Part shown: positions 44,374 to 53,640 of the stretch, in pieces
Position numbering within the stretch: the stretch's first letter is position 1
How the letters are laid out: the number at the start of each line of letters is the position of its first letter
NCBI GenBank assembly: GCA_028277745.1
Contig: JANQFR010000010.1
Location: 1 to 64,000 of the forward strand
DNA length: 64,000 nt
Source: Phycisphaeraceae bacterium
GTDB taxonomy: Bacteria; Planctomycetota; Phycisphaerae; Phycisphaerales; Phycisphaeraceae
Reading direction: 5' to 3'
Made by a program: the position numbers and the translations under genes
The notes under the pieces: model-generated
What the model was told of the DNA's origin: nothing
The model's input: the letters and a program-made list of their open reading frames with translations, nothing else
The model's database searches: none

Positions 44374-46073
44374 ATTCGAATCCACTGATCTTTCCTGTCA
44401 GACGGCCGCCGGACGCGACACCGCTGCGGCCCGGCATCGTTTTCACCGCCGGCGCGTTGCCCGCGGCGGACGAGTACCAACAGCCCGCCCAGGCCCAGCA
44501 GGGCGAGGGAGGTCGGCTCGGGGACGACGGTGGCGGTCAGCGCGAGGTCGCCGCCGCCGAGATCGGTGTCGTAGTCGATGAGGAACCGGTAGCCGCCGAA
44601 GGAGACGATGGCGTCGTCGGCGACGTTGTCGAAGAGCCCGCCGTCCCAGTTGGCGTAGTCGATCAAGGTGAACATGTCGCCGAGGCTGAGCACGACGCCG
44701 GAGTCGATGTCGATGTCCAGCAGGGCCGTCCCCCCGCCGAAGCGTAGGTGCCCGGTCTCGATGAGGCCGGACTCGATCGAGCCGGCGCCGTCGTCGCCGA
44801 TGATGAAGCGCATCGTGGCGGTGTCGACGCTGGCGACGGTGAAACGGAGGCCGCTGTTCGAGCTCGGCCCGTTGCCGGGCGCTTCGATCAGTGCTCCACG
44901 CCCGACCTCGAGCGTGCCGTCGGCCGGGAAGCGCGTGCCGCTGGCCGCGTCATAATAGCCCCAGCCAACCCAGAGCCGGTCGTTGACGGTCAGCTTCGTG
45001 CCGTCGCCGGAGATGGAGAACACACCGGTCGCGATGCCGGTGCTGATGTACATGTCGTCATCGACGGTGACCGTCGATCCCTCGGTCACGGTCATCGAAC
45101 CGTTACCCGCGAACGCACCGAGCTCGCCGCCGACCCACAGGTCTTCATCGACATCGACCTCGCTGCCGCCCGAGACGTTGAGCGTCCCGGTCCCTTCCTG
45201 GCCGACGTACAGCCACCGCGTGACGTGGAGCAGGCCCTGGTCCTCGACGTCGATGGTGACCACGGTGTTGGGGTCCTGGGCGGCGAAGAGGAATTCCGCT
45301 TTCAGCTCGGAGCCCACGCCGGTGATGTTGATGTCGACGGTGCTGTTGTCCTGCTGGGCGACGCGCATCCGACCGGCCAGCATGCGGCCGCCGCTCTCGA
45401 TGTTCAGCGTCGCGTCGCCTTTTTCGCCCAGGTGGATCACGTCGTTGCCGGCGCCGGTGATGTCGAGCAGGCCGCCGCTGCGGACGTTGATGGTGGCCTG
45501 GCCGTCGGCGTTCTGGGTGGTGCGGAAGAAGGGGGCGTCAATGGTCTGGTCGAACGCAACCATCGTCGCGTTGTCCTCGACAGTGAGCGTGGCGGTGCCG
45601 CTGCCGCCCATGTAGAACCAGATCGAGTCGGCCGAGAACGACGAGCCGGCGCCGGTGACGATCAACTCGCCGACGCTGCCGGCGGCTTGGCCGATGGCGA
45701 CCTCACCCACGTCCTCGGGGTCGCCGGGCAGGCGCTTGGTGAAGGCGGTCGCGCCGTCGGAGACGGTCAGCTTGCCGGTGCCGCCGCCGCCGATGCTTAG
45801 GTCGTTGTTGATCTCCAGCGAGCTGCCGGCTCCGGTGACCAGCCCGACGCCATTGCTGCCGGCGTTGGCGCCGAAGATCAGCAGCTTGCGATCGACCACG
45901 CTGGAGCCGGCGTTGATGGTCAGGGCGCCGGCACCGGTGTCGCCGACTCTCTTGGTGTTGAGGCCGCTGTTAATGGTCACGTCGCCGGTCTCGACGATGG
46001 CGGCGTGGACCGCCGGGGCCGTCATCGCGGCGAGAAGCGCGGCGGTGTGGTAGATAGTCTTACTCATCCTCAT
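44370..46073 (-). CDS. PEP-CTERM protein with beta-helix repeats
   Basis: A 567-residue secreted protein with signal peptide (ending APAVHA-AIV) and a body of irregular short repeats of the form GTGTLNVSGGSEVDVDEDLWVGG and GNGSMTVTEGSTVTVDDDMYI, typical of right-handed beta-helix surface proteins related to those with autotransporter-type repeats. The sorting signal VPEPTSLALLGLGGLLVLVRRGQR is followed by a tail of about 30 polar residues that reaches the start codon of the next gene (ATGA overlap). Start choice between 46073 and 46067 is open because no strong SD is present. Confidence 0.85.
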   Translation of the reverse strand: MRMSKTIYHTAALLAAMTAPAVHAAIVETGDVTINSGLNTKRVGDTGAGALTINAGSSVVDRKLLIFGANAGSNGVGLVTGAGSSLEINNDLSIGGGGTGKLTVSDGATAFTKRLPGDPEDVGEVAIGQAAGSVGELIVTGAGSSFSADSIWFYMGGSGTATLTVEDNATMVAFDQTIDAPFFRTTQNADGQATINVRSGGLLDITGAGNDVIHLGEKGDATLNIESGGRMLAGRMRVAQQDNSTVDINITGVGSELKAEFLFAAQDPNTVVTIDVEDQGLLHVTRWLYVGQEGTGTLNVSGGSEVDVDEDLWVGGELGAFAGNGSMTVTEGSTVTVDDDMYISTGIATGVFSISGDGTKLTVNDRLWVGWGYYDAASGTRFPADGTLEVGRGALIEAPGNGPSSNSGLRFTVASVDTATMRFIIGDDGAGSIESGLIETGHLRFGGGTALLDIDIDSGVVLSLGDMFTLIDYANWDGGLFDNVADDAIVSFGGYRFLIDYDTDLGGGDLALTATVVPEPTSLALLGLGGLLVLVRRGQRAGGENDAGPQRCRVRRPSDRKDQWIRI

Positions 46074-46139
46074 CGATCTGTCTCTTCTCATTTCCTATTG
46101 CTGTGTGGGGTGAAAGAACAAAGCTCGGCCGGCGTGCCG

Positions 46140-47270
46140 TCACCGGCGGCGCCGACGCGGCGCGGCGACCGCCGCGCCGAGGGCCAGCAGCACCAGCGAC
46201 GCGGGCTCGGGGATGATGACGATCTCGATGATGCCACGGTCGTCGAATTGGGGAAGGAGGTCGCGCGTGAAGGGGATGTCGCTGAACGTCGAGCCGTCGA
46301 GGAGCGTGCCCGAGAGGAGGCCGGTGTCGGGGACGATGAGCCCCGGACCGATGGGCGAGCCGTCGAGGAAGAACGACGGGCCCCGCAGGATGATGCGGCC
46401 GTCGCCGTCGACGCCGAAGCCGACGCCGAGCGTCCCCACGCCGTTGGCGAACAGCTCTCCGCCGGAGATATCGATGGTGCCGCCCAAGTCGGCCTCAATG
46501 TCCTCGCCAAACGAGCCGCCACTTAGGTAGATCACGGCGTCGTCGTACGCCTCGACGTCATCGGCGACCGAGCCATCGAAGAAATTGATCACGGCGTTGC
46601 CCTGGGCGATCAGGTCGTTGAGGATCTCGGCCGTATTGACGGTGAGCTCCGCGGTGCCTCTGACTTCGACCGACTCGTTCACGACGCCGCCGTCGAAGAC
46701 GGCCCGGCTGTTGCCGCGTACATTGACGTCTTCGCCCACCGAGCCGCCGCTCATCGTGAACTGGCTGTTGTTCCGCACATAGACTTCCTCGCCCACCGAG
46801 CCGCCGCTCAACGTGAACTCGCCGTTGCCCTCCACGTAAACGTCCTCGTCCACGGAGCCGCCGCTCATCGTGACCCGGCTGCTGTCGATCACGTAGATGT
46901 CGTCCTCGAAGGTCCCGCCGGTGATGTTGACGGTGCTGTTGTCCTCGGCGTCGAGGTCCTGGCGGAAGATGCCGCCGGAGATGTTGGCGATCGAGAAGTC
47001 GCGGACCTCCATGGCGGTGTCGCCGTTGATGCCGTCGTATGGGTCGTTGGGGTTGAAAGGCGGCTCGGGGTCGTCGATGTCGGCTCCGTCCTCGACGTTC
47101 AGGGTCGTCGGGTTGCCGTTCGCGTCGTCCTCGACCACCACCGGCACGGCCGAGACGGTGTTGAACGTGTTGTCGCCGCCGTTGTCGAACACCAGCACGG
47201 CGGACGCCGGGCCGGCGGCAAGCAGCACCGTGGCGGCGGAGCAGAGCGAAAGGGTCGTGAATGTGTTCAT
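46140..47270 (-). CDS. PEP-CTERM protein with 19-residue beta-helix repeats
   Basis: A 376-residue secreted protein. After the signal peptide (MNTFTTLSLCSAATVLLAAG) there is a run of about eight repeats of roughly 18-20 residues (SGGSVDEDVYVEGNGEFTL, SGGSVGEEVYVRNNSQFTM, SGGSVGEDVNVRGNSRAVF), strongly acidic and regular, as expected for the coils of a parallel beta-helix. Acidic loops could bind calcium. The signal is IPEPASLVLLALGAAVAAPRRRRR and ends directly at the stop, without the long tail of its neighbours. Function unknown, probably a surface fibre or adhesin. Confidence 0.87.
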   Translation of the reverse strand: MNTFTTLSLCSAATVLLAAGPASAVLVFDNGGDNTFNTVSAVPVVVEDDANGNPTTLNVEDGADIDDPEPPFNPNDPYDGINGDTAMEVRDFSIANISGGIFRQDLDAEDNSTVNITGGTFEDDIYVIDSSRVTMSGGSVDEDVYVEGNGEFTLSGGSVGEEVYVRNNSQFTMSGGSVGEDVNVRGNSRAVFDGGVVNESVEVRGTAELTVNTAEILNDLIAQGNAVINFFDGSVADDVEAYDDAVIYLSGGSFGEDIEADLGGTIDISGGELFANGVGTLGVGFGVDGDGRIILRGPSFFLDGSPIGPGLIVPDTGLLSGTLLDGSTFSDIPFTRDLLPQFDDRGIIEIVIIPEPASLVLLALGAAVAAPRRRRR

Positions 47271-47338
47271 GAGTCGGTCTTTCTCTCAGGAGGTTGGGAA
47301 CAGGGGGGGACGCTTGACGTTTCTCGAGCGCCTAGTGG

Positions 47339-47896
47339 TTAGGAAAGGGGAACAAGGGAAGACGGTTCGGGCGTGGCGACGGGCCGCCACCGGCCGAGCA
47401 GGCAGAGCCCGCCGAGGCCCAGCAGGGCCACCGACCCCGGCTCGGGGATCACGGTGGCGATCGCGAAAGGCAGCGGAGTGTTTTTCGAGAAGCCGCCGTG
47501 CCTGAGCACGTTGGTGAAGCGGTAGTAGTGAGCGTTGAACGATCCCGTGTCGACGCCCGGCAAGTTGTAAGCAAAGTGAGGACCATAGGAGCCGGAGTAC
47601 GGCAAGCCCAATTGCATATTCACCGCGTTTGAAAAATCTCCCGCCAGCGTTTGATCGCCGAACCACGGCTGAGCCTGCACGATGTCGCTGACATCATCCG
47701 AGGCGCCGGGGTTGTTCTCGCCCCAGACGTATGAGACCTCGTACTCCACGTTGTCGACGGTGATGTTCACCGATTCGCTGGCGTAAACGATCGCCGCCTG
47801 CGCGGTCCCGCCAACGGCCAGGAGCACCGCGGCAAGCGCACAGAAGCCAACATTGCGGCGAACCAGACGGTTTGTTCGGAAGAACGTAAAAGTCAA
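47339..47896 (-). CDS. PEP-CTERM surface protein, first gene of the island
   Basis: A 185-residue secreted protein with signal peptide (RRNVGFCALAAVLLAVGG, cleavage near AQA-AIV), a small beta-rich body (VEYEVSYVWGENNPGASDDV) and the signal IPEPGSVALLGLGGLCLLGR followed by a tail that contains a second, non-functional-looking PEPSSLVPLS. The start is uncertain: a TTG at 47896 has AGGGAG eight bases upstream, whereas the GTG at 47905 lies too close to that sequence. As the first gene of eleven minus-strand PEP-CTERM genes it should carry the main promoter just upstream. Confidence 0.8.
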   Translation of the reverse strand: MTFTFFRTNRLVRRNVGFCALAAVLLAVGGTAQAAIVYASESVNITVDNVEYEVSYVWGENNPGASDDVSDIVQAQPWFGDQTLAGDFSNAVNMQLGLPYSGSYGPHFAYNLPGVDTGSFNAHYYRFTNVLRHGGFSKNTPLPFAIATVIPEPGSVALLGLGGLCLLGRWRPVATPEPSSLVPLS

Positions 47897-48671
47897 TTTG
47901 CACACTCCCTGCGTGAATAGGTTCCGTCGCCATGACGGAGGATTGGGTGGTAAGAGGAACGGTTAAAATCAATGCGTTGGTTTTCTTTTTGTTTCCCTAC
48001 GCCCCCACAAGCCGCCGTGCTGCAACGCCGGTGAGGCGCCGTCTGGCGGCAGCCAGCCCCACCTTGGGGAGCTGACGACGGTTCAAGGGCAGAGGGCGTG
48101 GCCTGTCCGACGCACGGATCAATTCAGCCCACGTCCCGCCAGCACCTGAGCATCGGACGCCACCCCGCTCGGGCGCACGTGATGACTTCGATGACTCGCG
48201 GCAACGGGGCCGTTAAATCTGCGTCGGACTCGATCGTCAGTTCCCTCCTCAACAAGGTGGTTCACATTGGCTCGTTGGAGCGGTTCCGGTGAGGGGTGAT
48301 GTGAACCCAAGGGGTGCAGTTCAGTAAAAAGCGGCCATTAGCGGAGTGGAGGCACTACCCTTGCTTGTTTGTTTCTTTTCTCTCCACATCTCTCCACAAC
48401 TTGTCCTTATGAAACAGCACGTCATCTGTCAGGAGGCCAAGACAAGAAAGTTGACTAGGGTTTACCCCAATCAAAAGAGGGGAGGGGGAACTGTCCGTCA
48501 TGTCGATGACGGCTCGCTTTTTCTCCGTTAACAAGGGAATGCTGAATCGCTCAATACATGGCAGCTCAGCCCGTGGCGATGCCGATGCCCAGAAAAACGG
48601 GGCCTCCCGGCATTCGCTTCCGTTATCGCTCAATTTTTTCGGAGGAACCCGCCCGTGCTGATCGCGGCAAG
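47897..48671. other. Large intergenic region without a recognisable gene
   Basis: About 775 bases separate the PEP-CTERM island from the end of the kinase gene. Open frames of 60-90 codons on both strands look non-coding by composition. The left end should hold the promoter of the island, although no clear -35/-10 pair was found, and the right end has a weak minus-strand terminator (48593-48609). No RNA gene was recognised. Confidence 0.5.
48593..48609 (-). terminator. Weak intrinsic terminator after the kinase gene
   Basis: On the minus strand the stem CGGG/CCCG with a four-base loop is followed directly by five T residues, about 65 bases after the kinase stop codon. The stem is short, so it may be weak or fortuitous. 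Confidence 0.35.
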
Positions 48672-51600
48672 CTAAGGCGTGTACTTGGAGGTGTGGGTGC
48701 TCAGCAGGTGGCCCGCGGTGGCGTCCCAGAGCCGAAGCGTACCGTCATGGCTGACGGAGGCGAGCCGGTGGCCGTTGGGTCCCCAAGCGAGGTCGGTGAT
48801 GAGCCCTGTATGCCCCTGAAGCGTCAGTGTCACTTGACCGTTTTCCCAGTCCCAGATACGGATCTCTCTGCTTTTCCCCACCGAAGCCAGGCGACGCCCG
48901 GTCGGGTGCCAGGCGAGCGCGCGAACGCTTGCGCGGTGGCCTTGGAATTCCAGGATCTTCTTCCGCTCGGCGATCGACCAGATCGAGATGACCCCACGGT
49001 TGCTTCCGGTTGCGAAGTGCGTGCTGTCCGGGTGCCAGGCGTGTTGGCGTTCCGAAAGGTGTCGGCTCTCCGTTTGGGACTCGAAGATGATTTGGTGGGA
49101 ATCCGTCGACCAGAGGCTGACCTGGTTGCGGTCACCCGTGGCAAGGACGAAGCGGTCATCCGGACTCGAAGAAACCTGCCAGTATCTGTTTCCTGCAGCG
49201 CTCTGCTGGTAGGGGATTTTCTGTGTCGATTTTGCGGGCTTAACTTCCAGGCAGATCATCTCCCCCCGGCTTCCACAGAGCAGGAGCCTCCGATGGTGAT
49301 TCATCCAGGCCATGCCGTTTGGCTTCATAGACCCCAGATCGAAAGGTCTTTGCCGGCCCTTCTTCTTTGGATCGAGAAAATGAACGTGGCGGTTTGAAAC
49401 AACGGCCATGTCGAGGCTGACGGGGTTCCATGCATGAACTGAAGCCTGACCAAATGGACGGCTCGGGCTGATCCTTCTTTTCTCGCTGCCCGTGACGACA
49501 TCGAAGACGATGATCGTTCCCTCTCTATCGGAACAGGCCAGGCTTGTGCTGTCGAGATTCCAATTCGCCAACAACAAGCCTTGGTCGTGTTCGAAAACAA
49601 CCCGCGAAGCCTCCGGCAATCCCCTGCGCCAGATTACGGCCTCTCCTTGCGCATTTCCGACAACCACCGAATGCGCCTCTGCGCTCCAGGCGATCGCCGT
49701 AATGGGTGGGGAAAAAGAATCGACCAGTTCATCTTCACTCGCGACCAGATCGAGCCGCCAGATGTCTTCACGATTCTCGGCGAGATGGAGAACGACTTGG
49801 CCATCGGGGTTCCACACCAGGTGGCTGATGGCTCCTCCCCCTTGTGGGGCGGTATTGACGACCCTCTGACCGCCGGGCACTCCCCAGACCCGGACGACGC
49901 TGTCCTGGCTTCCGGTCGCGAGCCAGGTGCCGTCGTGTTGCCAGGCAAGCGCCGTCACCGTGGTGTTGTGCCCCTGATAGATTTCCGGCGGTTCCTCCAG
50001 ACGATCGATCTCCCAGACAAAGACCTCTTTTGAATCACCGATCGCTGCGAAGTGTCGGCCGTTCGGGCTCCAGGCGATTTGCCTGAGCTCGGTGAACTGA
50101 TGTCGTTGCTCGGTCAGGAGCCGCGGCTCCGCTCCGAACCGCCAAAGGCATATGCGCCCCGACGCGTCGAGCGAAGCAAGGCGTTCTCCCGAAGGCCCCC
50201 ACGAGATGCTGAGGACAGGTTCGTCGCCGGGGAGGGTCGCGATCAACTCGGCGGTCCTGGGGTTCCAGAACTTCACCGCCCCGGACGCCCCCAGCGTTGC
50301 GATGGCCTTTTCATCCGGGCTCCATGCGGAAAAAAAGTGCTCTTCCCCATCTCGCATCCTCCGGCTCATGATACGGTTCAAGGTGTTGTAGATCGTGGTT
50401 CCCTTGGGGCCACTGGAAATAAAACTCTCGCCGTGCGGGGAAAAGTCGAGCGAGTTAATCCGTCCCGCGTGACCGAAATAGTGATCTTTAAGGTGGACTT
50501 GCGCGAAGAGGTAATACCACTCCCAATCGTGCATGCCCTCTCCCTCGTTATTGTGCGGATACCAGGAGATGAGCAAAGCCTGCGGGGACAGAGAACGTTT
50601 ATTGCCGAACCGCTCCGCCATGGCGATCAGCCGCATGCTGGACGCGTAGGCCAATCGCTGATTGGCCCGGGCCCGTTGGTTGGCCAGGAATGCAGCCTCC
50701 ATCGCCTGTTCACGGTGCTGCTCCGCCTCGCGCTTCGCACGTTGAGCCTCCACCAAGGCGCTGTCGGTTTTCTGCCTGAGTGTCGCTTCCCGATAGGCCC
50801 ACAGCGGACCGCCGATGCCGAGGGTGAGCAACAACAGCACCGCGGTGAGCAGCAAGGCCGCGTGAGCCGGGCGTCGCCTGAACCAACTCAGGCCCCGTTC
50901 CACGGAGCCGGGAGGACGAGCCATAATCGGCCGGTGATCCAGCCAGGCTTCGAGGTCATTCGCCAGCGCCTCGGCCGAGTGATAGCGCTTCGCGGGGTCC
51001 TTCTCCAAACACTTGAGCACGATGGTGTCGAGATCGCGGCTGATGGACGCATCATGGCTGCGCGGCGAACGCGGCGCCGTCTCCCTTACCATCTGGAGCG
51101 TTTGCATCAGCGTCTCGCCCCGAAACGGGGGGACGCCCACGAGCAGTTCGTACAGGATAGCTCCGAGGCTGTATACGTCGGCGGCCGTCGTGATCTGTCC
51201 AAAACCAGATTCGGCCTGCTCAGGCGCCATGTACTGGGGAGTCCCCATGATCTGGCCCGACAGGGTTAAGGTGCTCTTCTGTTCGAGTCGGCAGGCTAAC
51301 CCGAAGTCGCTGATGTGCGGCTGACCGTCCTCATCGAGAAGGATGTTGGCGGGTTTGAGGTCGCGGTGGATGATCCCTCGCTGATGCGCAGCCTGGACGG
51401 CACGAGCCACGGTCCGCATAAGCTGAACCGCTTTCTGTCGATCGACTGCGCCTTTGGCGATGAGGTCCCCCAGGGTACCCCCATGAATCAGCGCCATACT
51501 GTAATAGTCGTAGTGCGCGTGCTGATTGATCTCGTAGATCGGGACAATATTGGGATTCTTAAGCGTGGCGGCGGCTTCCGCCTCGACCTGGAAACGCTCG

Positions 51601-52034
51601 CGTTCCGCCGGAGAAGCCAGGGCGCTGCCGAGGATGATTTTGACCGCGACTTCTCGGTTCAAGCTGATCTGCCGCGCCCGGAACACCACGCCCACCGACC
51701 CTCTCCCGAGTTCTTCTAGAAGCTCGTATTCTTCGCCGAGATAGCGGATGGAGCCGCCGAGTTCATTGAAGACCCGGTCGTCCTCGGCTAGATCGCGCGC
51801 CAGTGCCGTACGTTCTTCTTTTAAAGTTTCATAACGATCAGGGTTTAGCCGATCGTCCGGCGTATCGTTAACCCGGAGCAGACTATCGACGCGAGAACGA
51901 AGCTCTTCGTCTGAGCCGCACGCCTCTGCCAGAAAACGAGCCCGTTCCTTTATGTCCTCGATATCGAGGGCCTGTAGAAACAGCTCTTTTTCGTGCGCGG
52001 CCTGGAGCGGAGATGACTTACTACTCATGCTCAT
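48672..52034 (-). CDS. Membrane Ser/Thr protein kinase with C-terminal WD40 repeats
   Basis: A 1120-residue kinase of the planctomycete type. The Hanks kinase domain spans about residues 103-365: glycine loop LGRGSVGVVF, Lys132 in VAVKI, HRDLKPANIL with HRD at 223-225, DFG at 243-245 and MGTPQYMAPEQ. One transmembrane helix follows (about 391-413, AALLLTAVLLLLTLGIGG), then a coiled coil rich in Q, R and E, and from about residue 515 to the end some 13 WD40 repeats (LAWHPTGRRLASVGKSREIRIW, LAWGPNGHRLASVSHDGTLRLW). The upstream ECF-like sigma factor, 97 bases away, is the usual partner of such kinases. The start may be 52034 or 52028; no clear SD is present. Signal and targets unknown. Confidence 0.93.
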   Translation of the reverse strand: MSMSSKSSPLQAAHEKELFLQALDIEDIKERARFLAEACGSDEELRSRVDSLLRVNDTPDDRLNPDRYETLKEERTALARDLAEDDRVFNELGGSIRYLGEEYELLEELGRGSVGVVFRARQISLNREVAVKIILGSALASPAERERFQVEAEAAATLKNPNIVPIYEINQHAHYDYYSMALIHGGTLGDLIAKGAVDRQKAVQLMRTVARAVQAAHQRGIIHRDLKPANILLDEDGQPHISDFGLACRLEQKSTLTLSGQIMGTPQYMAPEQAESGFGQITTAADVYSLGAILYELLVGVPPFRGETLMQTLQMVRETAPRSPRSHDASISRDLDTIVLKCLEKDPAKRYHSAEALANDLEAWLDHRPIMARPPGSVERGLSWFRRRPAHAALLLTAVLLLLTLGIGGPLWAYREATLRQKTDSALVEAQRAKREAEQHREQAMEAAFLANQRARANQRLAYASSMRLIAMAERFGNKRSLSPQALLISWYPHNNEGEGMHDWEWYYLFAQVHLKDHYFGHAGRINSLDFSPHGESFISSGPKGTTIYNTLNRIMSRRMRDGEEHFFSAWSPDEKAIATLGASGAVKFWNPRTAELIATLPGDEPVLSISWGPSGERLASLDASGRICLWRFGAEPRLLTEQRHQFTELRQIAWSPNGRHFAAIGDSKEVFVWEIDRLEEPPEIYQGHNTTVTALAWQHDGTWLATGSQDSVVRVWGVPGGQRVVNTAPQGGGAISHLVWNPDGQVVLHLAENREDIWRLDLVASEDELVDSFSPPITAIAWSAEAHSVVVGNAQGEAVIWRRGLPEASRVVFEHDQGLLLANWNLDSTSLACSDREGTIIVFDVVTGSEKRRISPSRPFGQASVHAWNPVSLDMAVVSNRHVHFLDPKKKGRQRPFDLGSMKPNGMAWMNHHRRLLLCGSRGEMICLEVKPAKSTQKIPYQQSAAGNRYWQVSSSPDDRFVLATGDRNQVSLWSTDSHQIIFESQTESRHLSERQHAWHPDSTHFATGSNRGVISIWSIAERKKILEFQGHRASVRALAWHPTGRRLASVGKSREIRIWDWENGQVTLTLQGHTGLITDLAWGPNGHRLASVSHDGTLRLWDATAGHLLSTHTSKYTP

Positions 52035-52131
52035 AACTACATACGACCAGTTTCTAGCTCGTTTTTTTGCATAGAACCTAGACACACCGGTCGCAAAATT
52101 GATCCGCGGCGTCCCTCAGCCAAGCCATCGA

Positions 52132-52680
52132 TCACTCCGTAAGACGCTGGGTTAACCACGCCCGGGCATAGGCCCATTGGCGCGTCACGGTGCGGGTGGA
52201 AACGCCGCGTAACTCGGCGATCTCATCAAGCGTTAACCCTACGAAAAACCTCAGCTTGACCAATTCGGCGCTGTCCGGGTCAACCTTCGCCAATTTATCC
52301 ACGGCCTCGTCGATCGCGATGAGTTGATCTTCGTCGGTGGGCGCCGCGATTGCCGCTTCCGCCTGCTCCCAATCGATGCGCTGGTGGTTCCCTCCGCGTT
52401 TGATTCGTTGTTTGTAGCGGATCCGATCGATGAGGATGCGCCGCATCGCCTCGGCCGCCGCGACGAAAAATTGGTTGCAATTCGCCCAACGCGGGCCATC
52501 CCCTTCCTGACTGAGACGCATATACGCTTCGTGCACTAGCGCCGTTCCGGAAATCGTTTGCCCCGGGGTCTGCTGCGTCATCCGGTTCCTGGCCAGCCGA
52601 CGCAGTTCGTCGTAGACCTGCGGCAGCAAGGTCTCCGTACTGTGGCGGACAGACAACCCTTCGGATCTGTTCTCATACAT
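52132..52680 (-). CDS. ECF-type RNA polymerase sigma factor (TIGR02999-like)
   Basis: A 182-residue sigma-70 family protein. Region 2 (LLPQVYDELRRLARNRM, ALVHEAYMRL, FFVAAAEAMRRILIDRIRYKQ) and region 4 (LRFFVGLTLDEIAELRGVSTRTVTRQWAYARAWL) match the planctomycete sigma factors of the TIGR02999 type. The start MYENRSEG at 52680 gives the normal length; the open frame upstream to 52794 is not protein-like. It precedes the WD40 kinase in the same direction, and such sigma-kinase pairs are believed to act together, the kinase possibly activating the sigma factor. No anti-sigma gene is present. Confidence 0.92.
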   Translation of the reverse strand: MYENRSEGLSVRHSTETLLPQVYDELRRLARNRMTQQTPGQTISGTALVHEAYMRLSQEGDGPRWANCNQFFVAAAEAMRRILIDRIRYKQRIKRGGNHQRIDWEQAEAAIAAPTDEDQLIAIDEAVDKLAKVDPDSAELVKLRFFVGLTLDEIAELRGVSTRTVTRQWAYARAWLTQRLTE

Positions 52681-53130
52681 GCACAACACAATACAACTTC
52701 CCGCACCAACCGGAAAAATCGACCGCCCGGTCGTACCTGAGGTGCGTGGAACATCGACCGCCGAATAAATTAAAAATAGAACTTTAAATTCCATAACAAC
52801 TAAGGAGAAAAGTTAGCCCGTTGGGAGGTGACGCGCTCAACGGGACGACACGCAAGAGATGGTGCTGCAATGATCTACGTCTGCTGGACGAGATCGATGC
52901 CTACACATTCCCGCCATGAGGACCGAGCTACCCGATCGGATCGAAGGCCTCAATTACACCATAAGAAGGCCCTTCGACGTGCTCGCCGAAGGGTCTCTTT
53001 CTGAAAAGATCAAATTGGCGGGATACCAGTTGGGCTTTTTCCTGTCCAGATCGGCCCCTGGAGCCTTGAGACACGAATCCCGGGGACTAGCCAAGGCGGC
53101 GGCGTTTCCGAATGAGGCTGTCCGTCGTTC
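52681..53130. other. Intergenic region with two hairpins, no gene
   Basis: This 450-base stretch lies between the sigma factor start and the HxlR stop. It contains an inverted repeat CCCGTTG/CAACGGG (52817-52823 and 52838-52844) and a hairpin CCCTTCG/CGAAGGG (52970-52976 and 52987-52993) that could end transcription after hxlR or the sigma unit. It must also carry the sigma factor promoter. No convincing coding frame is seen. Confidence 0.5.
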
Positions 53131-53493
53131 TCAGCGTGTGCACAAGTCAGCCTCTGCTTCTTCCGCGATCCGACGTGCCTTGAACTCCCGTCCCCAATCC
53201 TGCATCGCTGAGAGAATAAGTTCGAGTGAGCGCCCGTAATCCGTAACCTCGTACTCCACCCGGGGCGGGACCTCCGCAAAAACATGCCGCGAAAGGACAC
53301 CATCCGCTTCGAGTTCGCGGAGTTGGAGCGTGATCATTCGCTCGGTAGCGTTTGGCGTGAGTCGCTTCAACTCGCCGAAACGCTTGCGGCCTGCGAGCAG
53401 ATGACAGATGAGGATCGGCTTCCAGCGCCCACCAATGACGCTCAGCGTCGCTTCCACATCGCAGCCGGTCTTCCAGTTGTACTTCCGTGTCAT
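53131..53493 (-). CDS. HxlR-family transcriptional regulator
   Basis: A 120-residue winged-helix protein of the HxlR family (MarR-like). The conserved N-terminal cysteine is present (Cys11 in WKTGCDVEATLSVIGGRWKP), then LLAGRKRFGELKRLTPNATERMITLQLRELEADG and PRVEYEVTDYGRSLELILSAMQDWG. HxlR members such as YodB and HypR use this cysteine to sense quinones, aldehydes or disulfide stress and control oxidoreductase genes. It is divergent from a crotonase and a quinone oxidoreductase, which fits that role. A palindrome-like site lies in the shared promoter region. Confidence 0.92.
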   Translation of the reverse strand: MTRKYNWKTGCDVEATLSVIGGRWKPILICHLLAGRKRFGELKRLTPNATERMITLQLRELEADGVLSRHVFAEVPPRVEYEVTDYGRSLELILSAMQDWGREFKARRIAEEAEADLCTR

Positions 53494-53523
53494 CGGTGAC
53501 TCCGAGCGATTTAAGAATTTTAA

Positions 53524-53543
53524 TACTTACATTTTTGTGGGTA
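53524..53543. promoter_or_regulatory. Candidate HxlR operator TACTTAC-N6-GTGGGTA
   Basis: An imperfect palindrome (5 of 7 base pairs) between the divergent hxlR and crotonase genes. It resembles the TACTTAC-type half-sites reported for HxlR/YodB-family regulators and lies 31 bases before the hxlR start codon. Inference from position and similarity. Confidence 0.4.
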
Positions 53544-53640
53544 CTTGTCAATAACGCACACTAGGCATACATTCCCGTTTCCAATAAGCCACTCACCGCT
53601 CCGAAATCTCAAACCTCACGCGCTACCACGGAAAGCCCCG

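Noticed and set aside
48098..48633. Short open frames of 60-92 codons in the gap before the kinase
   Set aside because: They overlap on both strands, have no ribosome site and no protein-like composition.
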